Positions 1 to 12,890 of a DNA stretch of 64,000 nucleotides are shown here, in pieces (positions within the stretch are counted from its first letter, which is position 1; every line of letters begins with the position of its first letter). This DNA is from JAEVLT01 sp044598425. Its GTDB lineage: Bacteria > Bacillota > Bacilli > Bacillales > Cytobacillaceae. Both the position numbers and the translations under genes were made by a program. The stretch spans positions 124,001 through 188,000 of the forward strand of contig CP172536.1 in assembly GCA_044598425.1 (NCBI GenBank), in the 5' to 3' direction. The notes below the pieces were generated by a model that searched no databases, had not been told where the DNA came from, and saw only the letters and a program-made list of their open reading frames with translations.

Positions 1-2
1 TA

Positions 3-3000
3 GTTCAGTATGGACGACACCGAGAGCGGAGGAGTTACGCGCGAATCAGTGAAGTTTTAGAATTACCAAATCTAATTGAAATCCAAACCTCTTCCTATCA
101 ATGGTTTCTTGATGAGGGTTTGCGTGAAATGTTCCAGGATATTTCACCAATTGAAGACTTTACTGGTAACCTATCTCTAGAATTTATTGATTACAGCCTT
201 GGCGATCCAAAGTATTCAGTTGAGGAATCGAAAGAAAGAGACGTTACATATTCTGCACCATTACGTGTAAAAGTGCGTCTTGTGAACAAAGAAACGGGTG
301 AAGTAAAGGACCAAGATGTGTTCATGGGCGATTTTCCGCTTATGACTGAAACAGGTACGTTTGTCATCAATGGTGCTGAACGGGTAATTGTTTCGCAGCT
401 TGTACGCTCACCAAGCGTTTATTTTAGTGGAAAAGTTGATAAAAATGGTAAACGAGGATTTACAGCAACTGTGATTCCGAACCGCGGCGCTTGGCTTGAA
501 TATGAAACAGACGCCAAAGACGTTGTTTATGTCAGAATCGATCGTACTCGGAAACTGCCCGTTACGGTTCTTTTGCGTGCTCTAGGATTTGGCTCTGACC
601 AAGAAATTATTGAATTGATTGGAGACAATGAATATCTTCGCAATACGCTTGAAAAAGATAACACGGAGAGTGTAGAAAAAGCACTGCTGGAAATATACGA
701 GCGTCTCCGTCCAGGCGAGCCGCCTACGGTTGAAAACGCAAAGAGTTTATTGGTTTCCAGATTTTTCGACCCTAAGCGATATGATTTAGCGAATGTAGGC
801 CGCTACAAGATCAATAAAAAGCTTCATATAAAAAATCGTCTATTCAATCAACGTTTAGCTGAAACGCTTGTTGATCCGGAAACAGGTGAAATTATTGCGG
901 AAAAGGGAACGATTCTGGATCGTCGCAATCTAGATCGAATTTTGCCTGCTCTTGAAAAGAATATTAATTTTGAGACCTATCATCCTGCAGGTGGCGTAGT
1001 GGAAGAAGAAATTCTGCTGCAAAACATTAAAATTTATGCGCCGGGTGATGAAAACGAAAAAGTAATCAATGTGATTGGCAATGCATACGTAACTGAGCAG
1101 GTAAAAAATATTAGCCCTGCTGATATCATTGCATCGATTAGCTATTTCTTTGATTTGCTGCATGGTGTTGGGGACACCGATGATATCGACCACTTAGGAA
1201 ATCGTCGGTTGCGTTCAGTTGGCGAATTGCTGCAAAACCAATTCCGGATTGGTTTATCCCGGATGGAACGTGTTGTTCGTGAAAGGATGTCCATTCAAGA
1301 CACGGCAACAATTACACCACAGCAATTGATCAATATCCGTCCTGTGATTGCATCGATTAAAGAGTTCTTTGGAAGTTCCCAGCTGTCACAGTTTATGGAT
1401 CAAACAAACCCGCTTGCTGAATTGACGCACAAGCGCCGTTTGTCAGCCCTAGGACCTGGGGGATTGACGCGTGAACGAGCCGGCATGGAAGTGCGTGACG
1501 TTCACTATTCCCACTATGGTCGGATGTGTCCGATTGAAACTCCTGAGGGACCGAACATCGGACTGATTAACTCTTTATCGTCATTTGCGAAGGTAAACCG
1601 TTTTGGTTTTATCGAAACACCATACCGCCGCGTCGATCCTGATACCGGTAAAGTAACAGACCGAATCGATTACTTAACAGCAGATGAGGAAGATAACTAT
1701 GTAGTTGCTCAGGCAAATTCGCGTCTTGGTGAAGATGGCTCCTTCCTTGATGAAGAAGTCGTTGCGCGTTTCCGGGGTGAAAACACTGTTGTTAAGCGCG
1801 AACGGATCGATTACATGGATGTATCGCCGAAACAGGTAGTTTCTGCCGCAACAGCCTGTATTCCGTTCCTTGAGAACGATGACTCAAACCGCGCTTTGAT
1901 GGGGGCGAACATGCAGCGTCAAGCTGTTCCGCTAATGGAACCAGAAGCGCCAAGAGTTGGTACAGGTATGGAGTACGTATCAGCTAAAGACTCTGGAGCA
2001 GCTGTTATCTGTAAACATCCAGGTATTGTTGAGCATGTAGAGGCCCGTGAAGTTTGGGTTCGCCGCATTACGGAAGTGGATGGTCAAGAAGTTAAGGGCG
2101 ATCTAGACAAATATAAAATGTTAAAATTTGTTCGTTCCAACCAAGGAACATGTTATAATCAGCGCCCAATTGTCAAAGTTGGCGATCGGGTTGTAAAGGG
2201 TGAAGTTTTAGGCGATGGCCCTTCAATGGAAAAAGGGGAACTGGCTTTAGGACGGAATGTGCTTGTAGCCTTTATGACATGGAATGGTTATAACTACGAG
2301 GATGCCATCATCATGAGCGAACGGCTTGTTAAAGATGATGTATACACTTCGATTCATATCGAAGAGTATGAGTCAGAGTCCCGCGATACGAAGCTTGGAC
2401 CTGAAGAAATTACCCGCGATATCCCGAATGTGGGTGAAGATGCACTAAGAAACCTGGATGAGCGCGGTATTATCCGTACAGGTGCGGAAGTAAAAGATGG
2501 AGATCTCCTCGTCGGCAAAGTTACGCCTAAAGGGGTAACGGAACTGACAGCAGAAGAGCGCCTCCTTCATGCGATCTTTGGTGAAAAAGCGAGAGAAGTT
2601 CGGGATACTTCGCTTCGTGTTCCACACGGTGGCGGCGGGATTGTCCATGATGTAAAAGTCTTTAACCGTGAAGATGGCGATGAGCTTCCACCTGGAGTAA
2701 ATCAGCTGGTTCGTGTTTATATTGTTCAAAAACGGAAAATTCATCAAGGTGACAAGATGGCTGGACGCCATGGTAATAAAGGGGTAATCTCTCGGATCCT
2801 TCCTGAAGAGGATATGCCGTTCCTTCCAGACGGAACGCCGGTTGATATCATGTTAAATCCGCTTGGTGTGCCATCGCGTATGAACATCGGCCAGGTGCTT
2901 GAGCTTCATCTTGGTATGGCCGCTAGAGCGTTGGGCATCCACGTTGCAACCCCTGTATTTGACGGTGCCCGCGAGGAAGATGTGTGGGCAACAATTGAAG

Positions 3001-3548
3001 AAGCTGGTATGGCGCGCGATGCCAAAACAGTACTTTACGATGGCCGAACTGGAGAACCGTTTGATAACCGCATCTCCGTGGGTGTGATGTACATGATTAA
3101 GTTAGCCCACATGGTTGACGACAAGCTTCATGCTCGTTCAACTGGACCTTACTCTCTTGTTACGCAGCAGCCACTTGGCGGTAAAGCCCAGTTTGGTGGA
3201 CAGCGTTTTGGTGAGATGGAGGTTTGGGCACTTGAAGCTTATGGTGCTGCATACACTCTTCAAGAAATTCTTACAGTTAAATCTGATGACGTTGTTGGCC
3301 GTGTAAAAACATATGAAGCAATTGTCAAAGGCGAAAACGTTCCGGAACCAGGTGTTCCTGAATCATTTAAAGTATTGATAAAAGAACTTCAGAGCCTTGG
3401 TATGGATGTAAAAATCTTATCTGGTGATGAAGAAGAAATTGAAATGCGAGACCTGGAAGATGAGGAAGACTTGCAGCAAGTTGACACATTAAGCATAGTC
3501 TCAGAGCCGCAAGATCTTGAGTCCGAAAAGGTAGGTTCAAAGGAGTAA
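3..3548 (+). CDS. rpoB: RNA polymerase beta subunit, 5' end outside window
   Basis: This is the catalytic beta subunit of RNA polymerase. The reading frame is open from the first bases of the window (it begins V-Q-Y-G-R-H), so the true start and roughly the first six residues lie upstream; an internal TTG at 120 is not the start. The rifampicin-binding cluster (about 1371-1460) reads SSQLSQFMDQ then HKRRLSALG, with the usual sensitive residues (D in FMDQ, H in HKRR, S in RRLSA). The MCPIETPEG and GDKMAGRHGNKG motifs are present. The C-terminal tail is acidic, as in Bacillus. rpoC follows after about 100 bases. Identification is certain. Confidence 0.98.
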   Translation, partial: VQYGRHRERRSYARISEVLELPNLIEIQTSSYQWFLDEGLREMFQDISPIEDFTGNLSLEFIDYSLGDPKYSVEESKERDVTYSAPLRVKVRLVNKETGEVKDQDVFMGDFPLMTETGTFVINGAERVIVSQLVRSPSVYFSGKVDKNGKRGFTATVIPNRGAWLEYETDAKDVVYVRIDRTRKLPVTVLLRALGFGSDQEIIELIGDNEYLRNTLEKDNTESVEKALLEIYERLRPGEPPTVENAKSLLVSRFFDPKRYDLANVGRYKINKKLHIKNRLFNQRLAETLVDPETGEIIAEKGTILDRRNLDRILPALEKNINFETYHPAGGVVEEEILLQNIKIYAPGDENEKVINVIGNAYVTEQVKNISPADIIASISYFFDLLHGVGDTDDIDHLGNRRLRSVGELLQNQFRIGLSRMERVVRERMSIQDTATITPQQLINIRPVIASIKEFFGSSQLSQFMDQTNPLAELTHKRRLSALGPGGLTRERAGMEVRDVHYSHYGRMCPIETPEGPNIGLINSLSSFAKVNRFGFIETPYRRVDPDTGKVTDRIDYLTADEEDNYVVAQANSRLGEDGSFLDEEVVARFRGENTVVKRERIDYMDVSPKQVVSAATACIPFLENDDSNRALMGANMQRQAVPLMEPEAPRVGTGMEYVSAKDSGAAVICKHPGIVEHVEAREVWVRRITEVDGQEVKGDLDKYKMLKFVRSNQGTCYNQRPIVKVGDRVVKGEVLGDGPSMEKGELALGRNVLVAFMTWNGYNYEDAIIMSERLVKDDVYTSIHIEEYESESRDTKLGPEEITRDIPNVGEDALRNLDERGIIRTGAEVKDGDLLVGKVTPKGVTELTAEERLLHAIFGEKAREVRDTSLRVPHGGGGIVHDVKVFNREDGDELPPGVNQLVRVYIVQKRKIHQGDKMAGRHGNKGVISRILPEEDMPFLPDGTPVDIMLNPLGVPSRMNIGQVLELHLGMAARALGIHVATPVFDGAREEDVWATIEEAGMARDAKTVLYDGRTGEPFDNRISVGVMYMIKLAHMVDDKLHARSTGPYSLVTQQPLGGKAQFGGQRFGEMEVWALEAYGAAYTLQEILTVKSDDVVGRVKTYEAIVKGENVPEPGVPESFKVLIKELQSLGMDVKILSGDEEEIEMRDLEDEEDLQQVDTLSIVSEPQDLESEKVGSKE

Positions 3549-3645
3549 GTTTTAACGATCGGTGGGGTTGAAAAACCCCGCTGATTGAAATTTTATGTTG
3601 TGCGCAATAAGGGTAAAACCTGAGATCAAAAGGGAGGTAGGCCCC

Positions 3646-7245
<3,600 letters not shown>

Positions 7246-7252
7246 TTAAGCT

Positions 7253-7287
7253 GCGGTGCTTGCTGACGATAGCAAGCGCCGCATTTT
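7253..7287 (+). terminator. Probable terminator after rpoC
   Basis: A 12-bp stem (7253-7264 with 7271-7282, one G-T pair) around a 6-nt loop is followed by ATTTTAAA. The U tract is short, so some read-through into rplGB is possible. Confidence 0.6.
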
Positions 7288-7331
7288 AAAGAATATCATT
7301 TCATTTCATTTTAAGTTTGTTAAAAGATTTA

Positions 7332-7360
7332 TTGACATCAATAGATGAAAATGATAATAT
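7332..7360 (+). promoter_or_regulatory. SigA-type promoter for rplGB-rpsL-rpsG-fusA
   Basis: TTGACA at 7332-7337 is followed, 17 bases later, by TAATAT at 7355-7360; GATAAT at 7353 is an alternative -10. It sits between the rpoC terminator and rplGB, where a vegetative promoter is expected. Confidence 0.6.
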
Positions 7361-7405
7361 ATCAAAGGTGCTCCTATTCACCTGATACTTTGGAGGATAT
7401 GTTAA

Positions 7406-7654
7406 ATGTCTTATGAAAAAGTATTACAGGCTAACAAGGTTATTATAGGAACAAAACAAACAGTAAGAGCATTGAAGGATGGGAAAGTTCAAGAGCTTGT
7501 TGTAGCAGCGGATGCAGATCCGAAAGTTACAACAAAGATGATTCATCAGGCTCAAGAATTGTCGATCCCTATTCTGTATGTCGATTCTATGAAAAAATTA
7601 GGGAGAGCATGCGGAATAGAAGTAGGTGCTGCGGTTGTTGCTATTATTCGTTAA
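7406..7654 (+). CDS. rplGB: L7Ae-family K-turn binding protein (YbxF type)
   Basis: This 82-residue protein belongs to the L7Ae/L30e family that binds kink-turn RNA. In Bacillus it is the small gene between rpoC and rpsL (ybxF, also rplGB). The family core is visible: a Lys-rich N-terminal helix, the segment IIGTKQTVRALK, a hydrophobic VQELVVAADAD strand and a C-terminal GIEVGAAVVAI strand. A good ribosome binding site (GGAGGATA) precedes the ATG. It starts the str operon here. Its exact cellular role is not settled for the family, although K-turn binding is established. Confidence 0.93.
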   Translation: MSYEKVLQANKVIIGTKQTVRALKDGKVQELVVAADADPKVTTKMIHQAQELSIPILYVDSMKKLGRACGIEVGAAVVAIIR

Positions 7655-7756
7655 AAACTGTTTTTGTAGATAGTTCAATCTGCAAAAACTTTGTTTTTGC
7701 AAAAAAATGAACCACCTGGATGTGTGGGCTTACAAAAAGTGAAGGGAGGAAAAAAC

Positions 7757-8179
7757 ATGCCTACTATTAACCAATTAGTGCGCAAACCTCGTCAATCGAA
7801 AGAGGAAAAATCAAAATCACCAGCACTTAATAAAGGTTACAACAGCTTCAAGAAATCTCAAACAAATGTATCTTCACCTCAAAAACGCGGAGTATGTACT
7901 CGTGTTGGTACAATGACTCCAAAGAAACCAAACTCAGCGTTGCGTAAATATGCTCGTGTACGTTTGACAAATGGTATTGAGGTAACAGCATACATTCCTG
8001 GTATTGGCCATAACCTTCAAGAGCACAGCGTTGTTCTTATTCGCGGAGGACGTGTAAAGGACTTACCAGGGGTACGTTACCATATCGTACGCGGTGCTCT
8101 TGATACGGCGGGTGTTAATAACCGTATGCAAGGCCGCTCTAAATATGGAACAAAGCGTCCAAAAGCAGCAAAAAAATAA
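7757..8179 (+). CDS. rpsL: 30S ribosomal protein S12
   Basis: S12 sits at the decoding centre and controls accuracy. I chose ATG 7757, preceded by GGGAGGA, giving 140 residues starting MPTINQLVRK; the frame runs open upstream but without a start signal. The streptomycin-determining lysines are wild type: K56 in TPKKPNS and K101 in RVKDLPG (B. subtilis numbering), with the conserved Asp102 that is methylthiolated in some bacteria. The protein is two residues longer than B. subtilis S12 at its basic C-terminus. It is followed after 41 bases by rpsG. Confidence 0.98.
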   Translation: MPTINQLVRKPRQSKEEKSKSPALNKGYNSFKKSQTNVSSPQKRGVCTRVGTMTPKKPNSALRKYARVRLTNGIEVTAYIPGIGHNLQEHSVVLIRGGRVKDLPGVRYHIVRGALDTAGVNNRMQGRSKYGTKRPKAAKK

Positions 8180-8220
8180 TCTAACGACAAATAAAAGCCT
8201 TTTTGAAAGGAGGAAATAAA

Positions 8221-8691
8221 ATGCCACGTAAAGGTCCTGTAGCAAAAAGAGACGTGTTACCTGATCCGCTTTACAATTCCAAATTAGTTACTCGTCTAAT
8301 CAACAAAATGATGATCGACGGTAAAAGAGGTAAAGCACAAGAAATTCTTTACTCTGCGTTTAATACGATTCGCGAACGCACTGGCAAAGAGCCAATGGAA
8401 GTTTTCGATGCAGCGATGAAAAACATCATGCCTGTGCTTGAAGTTAGAGCACGCCGTGTAGGTGGTGCAAACTACCAAGTACCCGTTGAGGTGCGCCCTG
8501 ACCGCCGTACGACTCTTGGACTTCGCTGGTTAGTAAACTACGCTCGTCTTCGCGGTGAAAAAACGATGGAAGAGCGTTTAGCGAATGAAATCCTTGATGC
8601 AGCAAACAACACTGGTGCATCTGTTAAGAAACGTGAAGATACACACAAAATGGCTGAAGCAAATAAAGCATTTGCTCACTATCGTTGGTAA
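8221..8691 (+). CDS. rpsG: 30S ribosomal protein S7
   Basis: S7 nucleates assembly of the 16S 3' major domain. ATG 8221 follows AAAGGAGG at ideal spacing and gives 156 residues starting MPRKGPVAKRDVLPDP, the normal length. The conserved GGANYQVP and YARLRGEKTM segments are present. The open frame upstream (from 8203) lacks a ribosome binding site and was not used. It lies between rpsL and fusA in the conserved str order. Confidence 0.98.
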   Translation: MPRKGPVAKRDVLPDPLYNSKLVTRLINKMMIDGKRGKAQEILYSAFNTIRERTGKEPMEVFDAAMKNIMPVLEVRARRVGGANYQVPVEVRPDRRTTLGLRWLVNYARLRGEKTMEERLANEILDAANNTGASVKKREDTHKMAEANKAFAHYRW

Positions 8692-8742
8692 AATTGTTTT
8701 AAAAACAAAAATATTACTCCCTATAGAAAGGAGAAAGACCAA

Positions 8743-10824
8743 ATGGCAAGAGAGTTCTCCTTAGAAAACACTCGTAATATCGGAATCATGGCTCACATTG
8801 ATGCCGGTAAAACGACTACCACTGAGCGCGTTCTTTACTACACCGGCCGTATCCACAAGATCGGTGAAACACATGAAGGCGCATCTCAGATGGACTGGAT
8901 GGAGCAAGAACAAGAACGCGGAATTACAATTACATCAGCAGCAACAACTGCTGCGTGGAAAGGGCACCGCGTTAACATCATTGACACCCCAGGACACGTG
9001 GACTTCACTGTAGAAGTTGAACGTTCTCTTCGTGTACTTGACGGTGCCGTTGCTGTACTTGATGCGCAATCCGGTGTTGAGCCGCAAACTGAAACGGTTT
9101 GGCGTCAAGCTACAACTTATGGCGTGCCTCGTGTTGTATTTGTCAACAAGATGGACAAAATTGGTGCTGACTTCTTATATTCAGTGAAGACTCTCCATGA
9201 GCGTCTACAAGCGAATGCTCATCCGATCCAGTTGCCAATTGGTGCTGAAGATCAGTTTGAAGCGATCATTGACCTTGTTGAAATGAAAGCTCATTTTTAC
9301 GCGAATGATCTTGGAACGGACATAGAAGTTCGGGAAATTCCAGAAGAGTATAAAGCTCAAGCTGAAGAATACCATGAGAAATTGGTAGAAGCAGTAGCAG
9401 AACTTGATGAGGAATTAATGGAAAAATACCTTGGCGGAGAAGAAATCTCTGCTGAAGAGCTAAAGGCAGCAATTCGTAAAGGTACTGTTAATGTTGAGTT
9501 CTATCCTGTTATTTGCGGATCAGCATTTAAAAACAAAGGTGTTCAGCTGATGTTGGATGCTGTTATTGATTATCTTCCTTCTCCATTGGATGTTCCTTCA
9601 ATTAAAGGTCATGCCATTGATGATGAAGAGAATATTATTGAACGTCATTCTAGCGATGACGAGCCATTTTCTGCTTTGGCATTTAAAGTTATGACTGATC
9701 CTTATGTTGGTAAATTGACATTCTTCCGTGTATACTCAGGTACATTAGAGTCCGGTTCCTATGTTCAAAACTCAACAAAAGGCAAGCGTGAACGGATTGG
9801 ACGTATTCTCCAAATGCACGCAAATCACCGTCAAGAAATTTCAAAAGTATATGCCGGTGACATTGCGGCGGCAGTAGGTTTGAAAGACACGACAACCGGT
9901 GATACTTTATGCGATGACAAAAATCTTGTTATCCTAGAGTCAATGCAGTTCCCTGAGCCGGTTATTCAACTTTCTGTTGAACCGAAATCAAAGGCTGACC
10001 AAGACAAGATGACAACTGCTCTGCAAAAGCTTCAAGAAGAAGATCCGACATTCCGCGCACATACAGATCAGGAAACTGGACAAACGATTATCGCTGGTAT
10101 GGGTGAGCTTCATCTTGATATCATCGTTGACCGTATGCGCCGTGAATTTAAGGTTGAAGCCAATGTCGGTGCTCCTCAAGTTGCTTATCGTGAAACTTTC
10201 CGCTCTTCTGCGCAGGTTCAAGGTAAGTTTGCCCGCCAATCTGGCGGACGCGGTCAGTATGGTGATGTATGGATCGAATTCTCGCCAAATGAAGAAGGTA
10301 AAGGATTCGAGTTTGAAAATGCAATTGTCGGTGGTGTTGTTCCTCGTGAATACATCCCTGCAGTTGAAGCTGGTTTGAGAGATGCTTTGGATAGAGGAGT
10401 TCTTGCGGGTTATCCATTGGTAGATATCAAAGCAAAATTGTTTGACGGTTCTTACCATGATGTTGACTCTTCTGAAATGGCATTTAAGATTGCGGCTTCG
10501 ATGGCATTAAGAGCGGCTGCATCCAAGTGTAACCCAGTTATCCTTGAACCTGTCATGCGGGTAGAAGTTGTCATCCCAGAAGAATATCTAGGTGATATCA
10601 TGGGGCAAATCACTTCTCGACGTGGCCGTGTTGAAGGTATGGAAGCACGCGGTAATGCGCAAGTTGTCCGTGCGATGGTTCCACTTTCAGAAATGTTTGG
10701 TTATGCAACTGCACTTCGTTCTAGCACACAAGGCCGCGGAGTATTCTCGATGCACTTTGACCACTATGAAGAAGTACCAAAATCAATTTCTGAAGAAATC
10801 ATCAAAAAAAATAAAGGTGAATAA
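8743..10824 (+). CDS. fusA: Elongation factor G
   Basis: EF-G is the translocation GTPase. At 693 residues it is full length. The GTPase motifs are visible: G1 AHIDAGKT at residues 17-24, the switch-I ERGITI, G3 DTPGH and G4 NKMD. The ribosome binding site AAAGGAG precedes the ATG. It is the last gene before tuf. The 127-base fusA-tuf gap carries a 12-bp perfect inverted repeat but no obvious terminator, so tuf is probably partly cotranscribed. Confidence 0.98.
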   Translation: MAREFSLENTRNIGIMAHIDAGKTTTTERVLYYTGRIHKIGETHEGASQMDWMEQEQERGITITSAATTAAWKGHRVNIIDTPGHVDFTVEVERSLRVLDGAVAVLDAQSGVEPQTETVWRQATTYGVPRVVFVNKMDKIGADFLYSVKTLHERLQANAHPIQLPIGAEDQFEAIIDLVEMKAHFYANDLGTDIEVREIPEEYKAQAEEYHEKLVEAVAELDEELMEKYLGGEEISAEELKAAIRKGTVNVEFYPVICGSAFKNKGVQLMLDAVIDYLPSPLDVPSIKGHAIDDEENIIERHSSDDEPFSALAFKVMTDPYVGKLTFFRVYSGTLESGSYVQNSTKGKRERIGRILQMHANHRQEISKVYAGDIAAAVGLKDTTTGDTLCDDKNLVILESMQFPEPVIQLSVEPKSKADQDKMTTALQKLQEEDPTFRAHTDQETGQTIIAGMGELHLDIIVDRMRREFKVEANVGAPQVAYRETFRSSAQVQGKFARQSGGRGQYGDVWIEFSPNEEGKGFEFENAIVGGVVPREYIPAVEAGLRDALDRGVLAGYPLVDIKAKLFDGSYHDVDSSEMAFKIAASMALRAAASKCNPVILEPVMRVEVVIPEEYLGDIMGQITSRRGRVEGMEARGNAQVVRAMVPLSEMFGYATALRSSTQGRGVFSMHFDHYEEVPKSISEEIIKKNKGE

Positions 10825-10868
10825 TTGATTTTCACCTTTGTATAAAGTATAACTACTTATGTAAGAAT

Positions 10869-10905
10869 GGAAACTGTAAAGCTGGGACAACCATTTACAG
10901 TTTCC
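10869..10905. other. 12-bp perfect inverted repeat in the fusA-tuf spacer
   Basis: GGAAACTGTAAA (10869-10880) pairs exactly with TTTACAGTTTCC (10894-10905) around a 13-nt loop. No T run follows, so it is not a standard terminator. A second small palindrome, AAGTATACTT, lies at 10911-10920 just before the tuf ribosome binding site. A role in mRNA processing or tuf expression is inference. Confidence 0.5.
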
Positions 10906-10951
10906 GAATTAAGTATACTTAAACTTTCAAATTTAAAGGAGGATTTTCCTA

Positions 10952-12139
10952 ATGGCAAAAGCTAAATTCGATCGTTCGAAGCCACACGTTAACATTGGTA
11001 CAATCGGTCACGTTGACCACGGTAAAACAACTTTAACAGCTGCAATCACTTCTGTACTTGCAAAACAAGGTAAAGCAGAAGCTCGTGCATACGATCAAAT
11101 CGACGGTGCTCCAGAAGAAAGAGAGCGCGGTATCACAATCTCAACTGCACACGTTGAATACGAAACGGATAACCGTCACTATGCACACGTAGACTGCCCA
11201 GGGCACGCTGACTACGTTAAAAACATGATCACTGGTGCTGCTCAAATGGACGGCGGGATCCTAGTTGTATCTGCAACGGATGGTCCAATGCCACAAACTC
11301 GTGAGCACATCCTTCTTTCTCGTCAAGTAGGTGTTCCTTACCTTGTAGTATTCATGAACAAATGTGACATGGTTGATGACGAAGAACTATTAGAACTAGT
11401 AGAAATGGAAATTCGTGACCTTCTAACTGAATATGAATTCCCTGGTGACGATACTCCAGTAATCAAAGGTTCAGCTCTTAAAGCTCTTGAAGGCGATGCT
11501 GCTTGGGAAGAAAAAATTATTGAATTAATGGATGCTGTTGACAGCTATATCCCAACTCCACAACGTGACACTGATAAGCCATTCATGATGCCTGTTGAGG
11601 ACGTATTCTCAATCACTGGCCGTGGAACAGTTGCTACAGGCCGTGTAGAGCGCGGACAAGTTCGTGTTGGTGATGTTGTTGAAATCGTTGGTTTCACTGA
11701 AGAGCCAAAATCTACTACTGTAACAGGTGTAGAAATGTTCCGTAAGCTTCTTGACTATGCAGAAGCTGGTGACAACATTGGTGCCCTTCTTCGTGGTGTA
11801 GCACGTGAAGAAATCGAACGTGGTCAAGTATTGGCTAAACCAAAGTCAATCACTCCACACACAAAATTCAAAGCACAAGTTTACGTTTTATCTAAAGAAG
11901 AAGGTGGACGTCATACTCCATTCTTCTCAAACTATCGTCCACAATTCTATTTCCGTACTTCTGATATCACTGGTATCGTGCATCTTCCAGAAGGCGTTGA
12001 AATGGTTATGCCTGGCGACAACATCGAAATGACTGTTGAACTAATCGCTCCTGTTGCGATCGAAGAAGGAACTAAGTTCTCTATTCGTGAAGGCGGCCGT
12101 ACTGTAGGCGCAGGATCTGTTTCACAAATCACTGAGTAA
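10952..12139 (+). CDS. tuf: Elongation factor Tu
   Basis: EF-Tu carries aminoacyl-tRNA to the ribosome as a GTPase. Its 395 residues show GHVDHGKT at 19-26, DCPGH, NKCD and the switch-I RERGITI. The ribosome binding site AAAGGAGG is strong. Codon use is highly biased, with few codon types, as expected for a very highly expressed gene. It ends the str operon; a strong terminator begins 11 bases after the stop codon. Confidence 0.98.
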   Translation: MAKAKFDRSKPHVNIGTIGHVDHGKTTLTAAITSVLAKQGKAEARAYDQIDGAPEERERGITISTAHVEYETDNRHYAHVDCPGHADYVKNMITGAAQMDGGILVVSATDGPMPQTREHILLSRQVGVPYLVVFMNKCDMVDDEELLELVEMEIRDLLTEYEFPGDDTPVIKGSALKALEGDAAWEEKIIELMDAVDSYIPTPQRDTDKPFMMPVEDVFSITGRGTVATGRVERGQVRVGDVVEIVGFTEEPKSTTVTGVEMFRKLLDYAEAGDNIGALLRGVAREEIERGQVLAKPKSITPHTKFKAQVYVLSKEEGGRHTPFFSNYRPQFYFRTSDITGIVHLPEGVEMVMPGDNIEMTVELIAPVAIEEGTKFSIREGGRTVGAGSVSQITE

Positions 12140-12150
12140 TTGAATCATTT

Positions 12151-12184
12151 AAAAAGCAGGCGGATGACGATCCGCCTGCTTTTT
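12151..12184 (+). terminator. Strong terminator after tuf
   Basis: A 15-bp perfect stem closes over a 4-nt loop: AAAAAGCAGGCGGAT, loop, then its complement ending in a T run. The A tract on the other side makes it a good bidirectional terminator as well. Confidence 0.9.
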
Positions 12185-12226
12185 GCTATAAAAAATTACT
12201 CCCCTTTTAAAAATCTGAAAATTTTA

Positions 12227-12255
12227 TTGACATCATTTCGTTTTCTTGTTAATCT
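12227..12255 (+). promoter_or_regulatory. SigA-type promoter, probably for the yezD-like gene
   Basis: TTGACA (12227-12232), a 17-bp spacer and TAATCT (12250-12255) lie about 160 bases upstream of the small gene at 12417. The long untranslated leader between them shows no riboswitch that I recognise. Confidence 0.5.
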
Positions 12256-12416
12256 AAATTAAACCGATAAAAAAACTCGGTATTAAAAAGAGTATCAATG
12301 TTTGTTACTAACGAAGGATAAGTCAGTAGAATTTTCTACAGATGCCAATAAAAATAACGTTTGAAATCACAAACTCTTGCTAATTAGCGGATTTTTATAG
12401 TATTGGAGGGGGTAAA

Positions 12417-12560
12417 GTGGAAAATCAAGATAAGATTGAGGAAGTATTCTCACATCTTAAACAATTGTTAGCTACTTTAAGCTATGGTTCGATTACCCTT
12501 GTTGTACAAGATGGTAAGGTTGTTCAAATAGAAAAAAGCGAAAAGGTAAGGCTCAAATAA
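12417..12560 (+). CDS. yezD: YezD family small protein (DUF2292)
   Basis: This 47-residue ORF starts at GTG 12417 behind a strong GGAGGGGG site. The C-terminal part reads LSYGSITLVVQDGKVVQIEK, the pattern I associate with the DUF2292/YezD family: an amphipathic helix, then a two-strand segment around VQDGKVVQIE. Its function is not known. It has its own candidate promoter at 12227 and a hairpin with a T tract after its stop (about 12582-12622). In B. subtilis a different gene (ybaC) lies between tuf and rpsJ. The family call is from memory of its signature, so moderately confident. Confidence 0.7.
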   Translation: MENQDKIEEVFSHLKQLLATLSYGSITLVVQDGKVVQIEKSEKVRLK

Positions 12561-12639
12561 ATCAGCCGATCAGGCAGACTAGAAGCAGATTTAGCCATTT
12601 AGGTGAGAACTGCTTTTTTCTTTACTCCTTATTAGAAAA

Positions 12640-12720
12640 TAGACTCTCGGAATTCGCCGAGTCAAATGCTTCAAAATTTGCAATTCACTTGGCGAATGGC
12701 TTATTTATTCCGAGAGTCTA
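12640..12720. repeat. 81-bp foldback element between yezD-like gene and S10 operon
   Basis: TAGACTCTCGGAAT (12640-12653) is the exact reverse complement of 12707-12720. Inside it, TCGCCGAGT pairs with ACTTGGCGA with one G-T pair. The inner and outer stems are separated by an 11-nt bulge on the right arm. It is shaped like a small palindromic (MITE-like) repeat rather than a terminator, because no T run follows. No other copy is visible in this window. Confidence 0.55.
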
Positions 12721-12785
12721 CGAAATGAAACGAATAAGAATAGAAGAAAGACGCATAAGTTAAAAGCTGAACATTTAAACACTAC

Positions 12786-12814
12786 TTGAAAAAAATATAT
12801 GTACTAGTTATAAT
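12786..12814 (+). promoter_or_regulatory. Upstream SigA promoter of the S10 operon
   Basis: TTGAAA (12786-12791), a 17-bp spacer and a perfect TATAAT (12809-12814). It lies about 205 bases before rpsJ. Confidence 0.65.
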
Positions 12815-12855
12815 AAATAAGCGCGTTTGCAGCCCAAGATGGTTTTAAGAAAACC

Positions 12856-12884
12856 TTGCGTTTGCATTGCGATTTATGTATAAT
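12856..12884 (+). promoter_or_regulatory. Second SigA-type promoter of the S10 operon
   Basis: TTGCGT (12856-12861), a 17-bp spacer and TATAAT (12879-12884). A transcript from here would start near 12891 and carry the structured leader before rpsJ. Confidence 0.55.
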
Positions 12885-12890
12885 AGACAA

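Noticed and set aside
120..122. TTG 120 as the start of rpoB
   Set aside because: The conserved N-terminus (VQYGRHRERRSYARISEV) is readable in the same frame upstream to the window edge, so the gene is merely cut by the window.
9988..10458. 156-codon minus-strand ORF inside fusA
   Set aside because: It lies antisense to a highly conserved, biased gene and is explained by codon composition.
12261..12400. Riboswitch or T-box before the yezD-like gene
   Set aside because: None of the conserved SAM, T-box or purine motifs was found in the leader.
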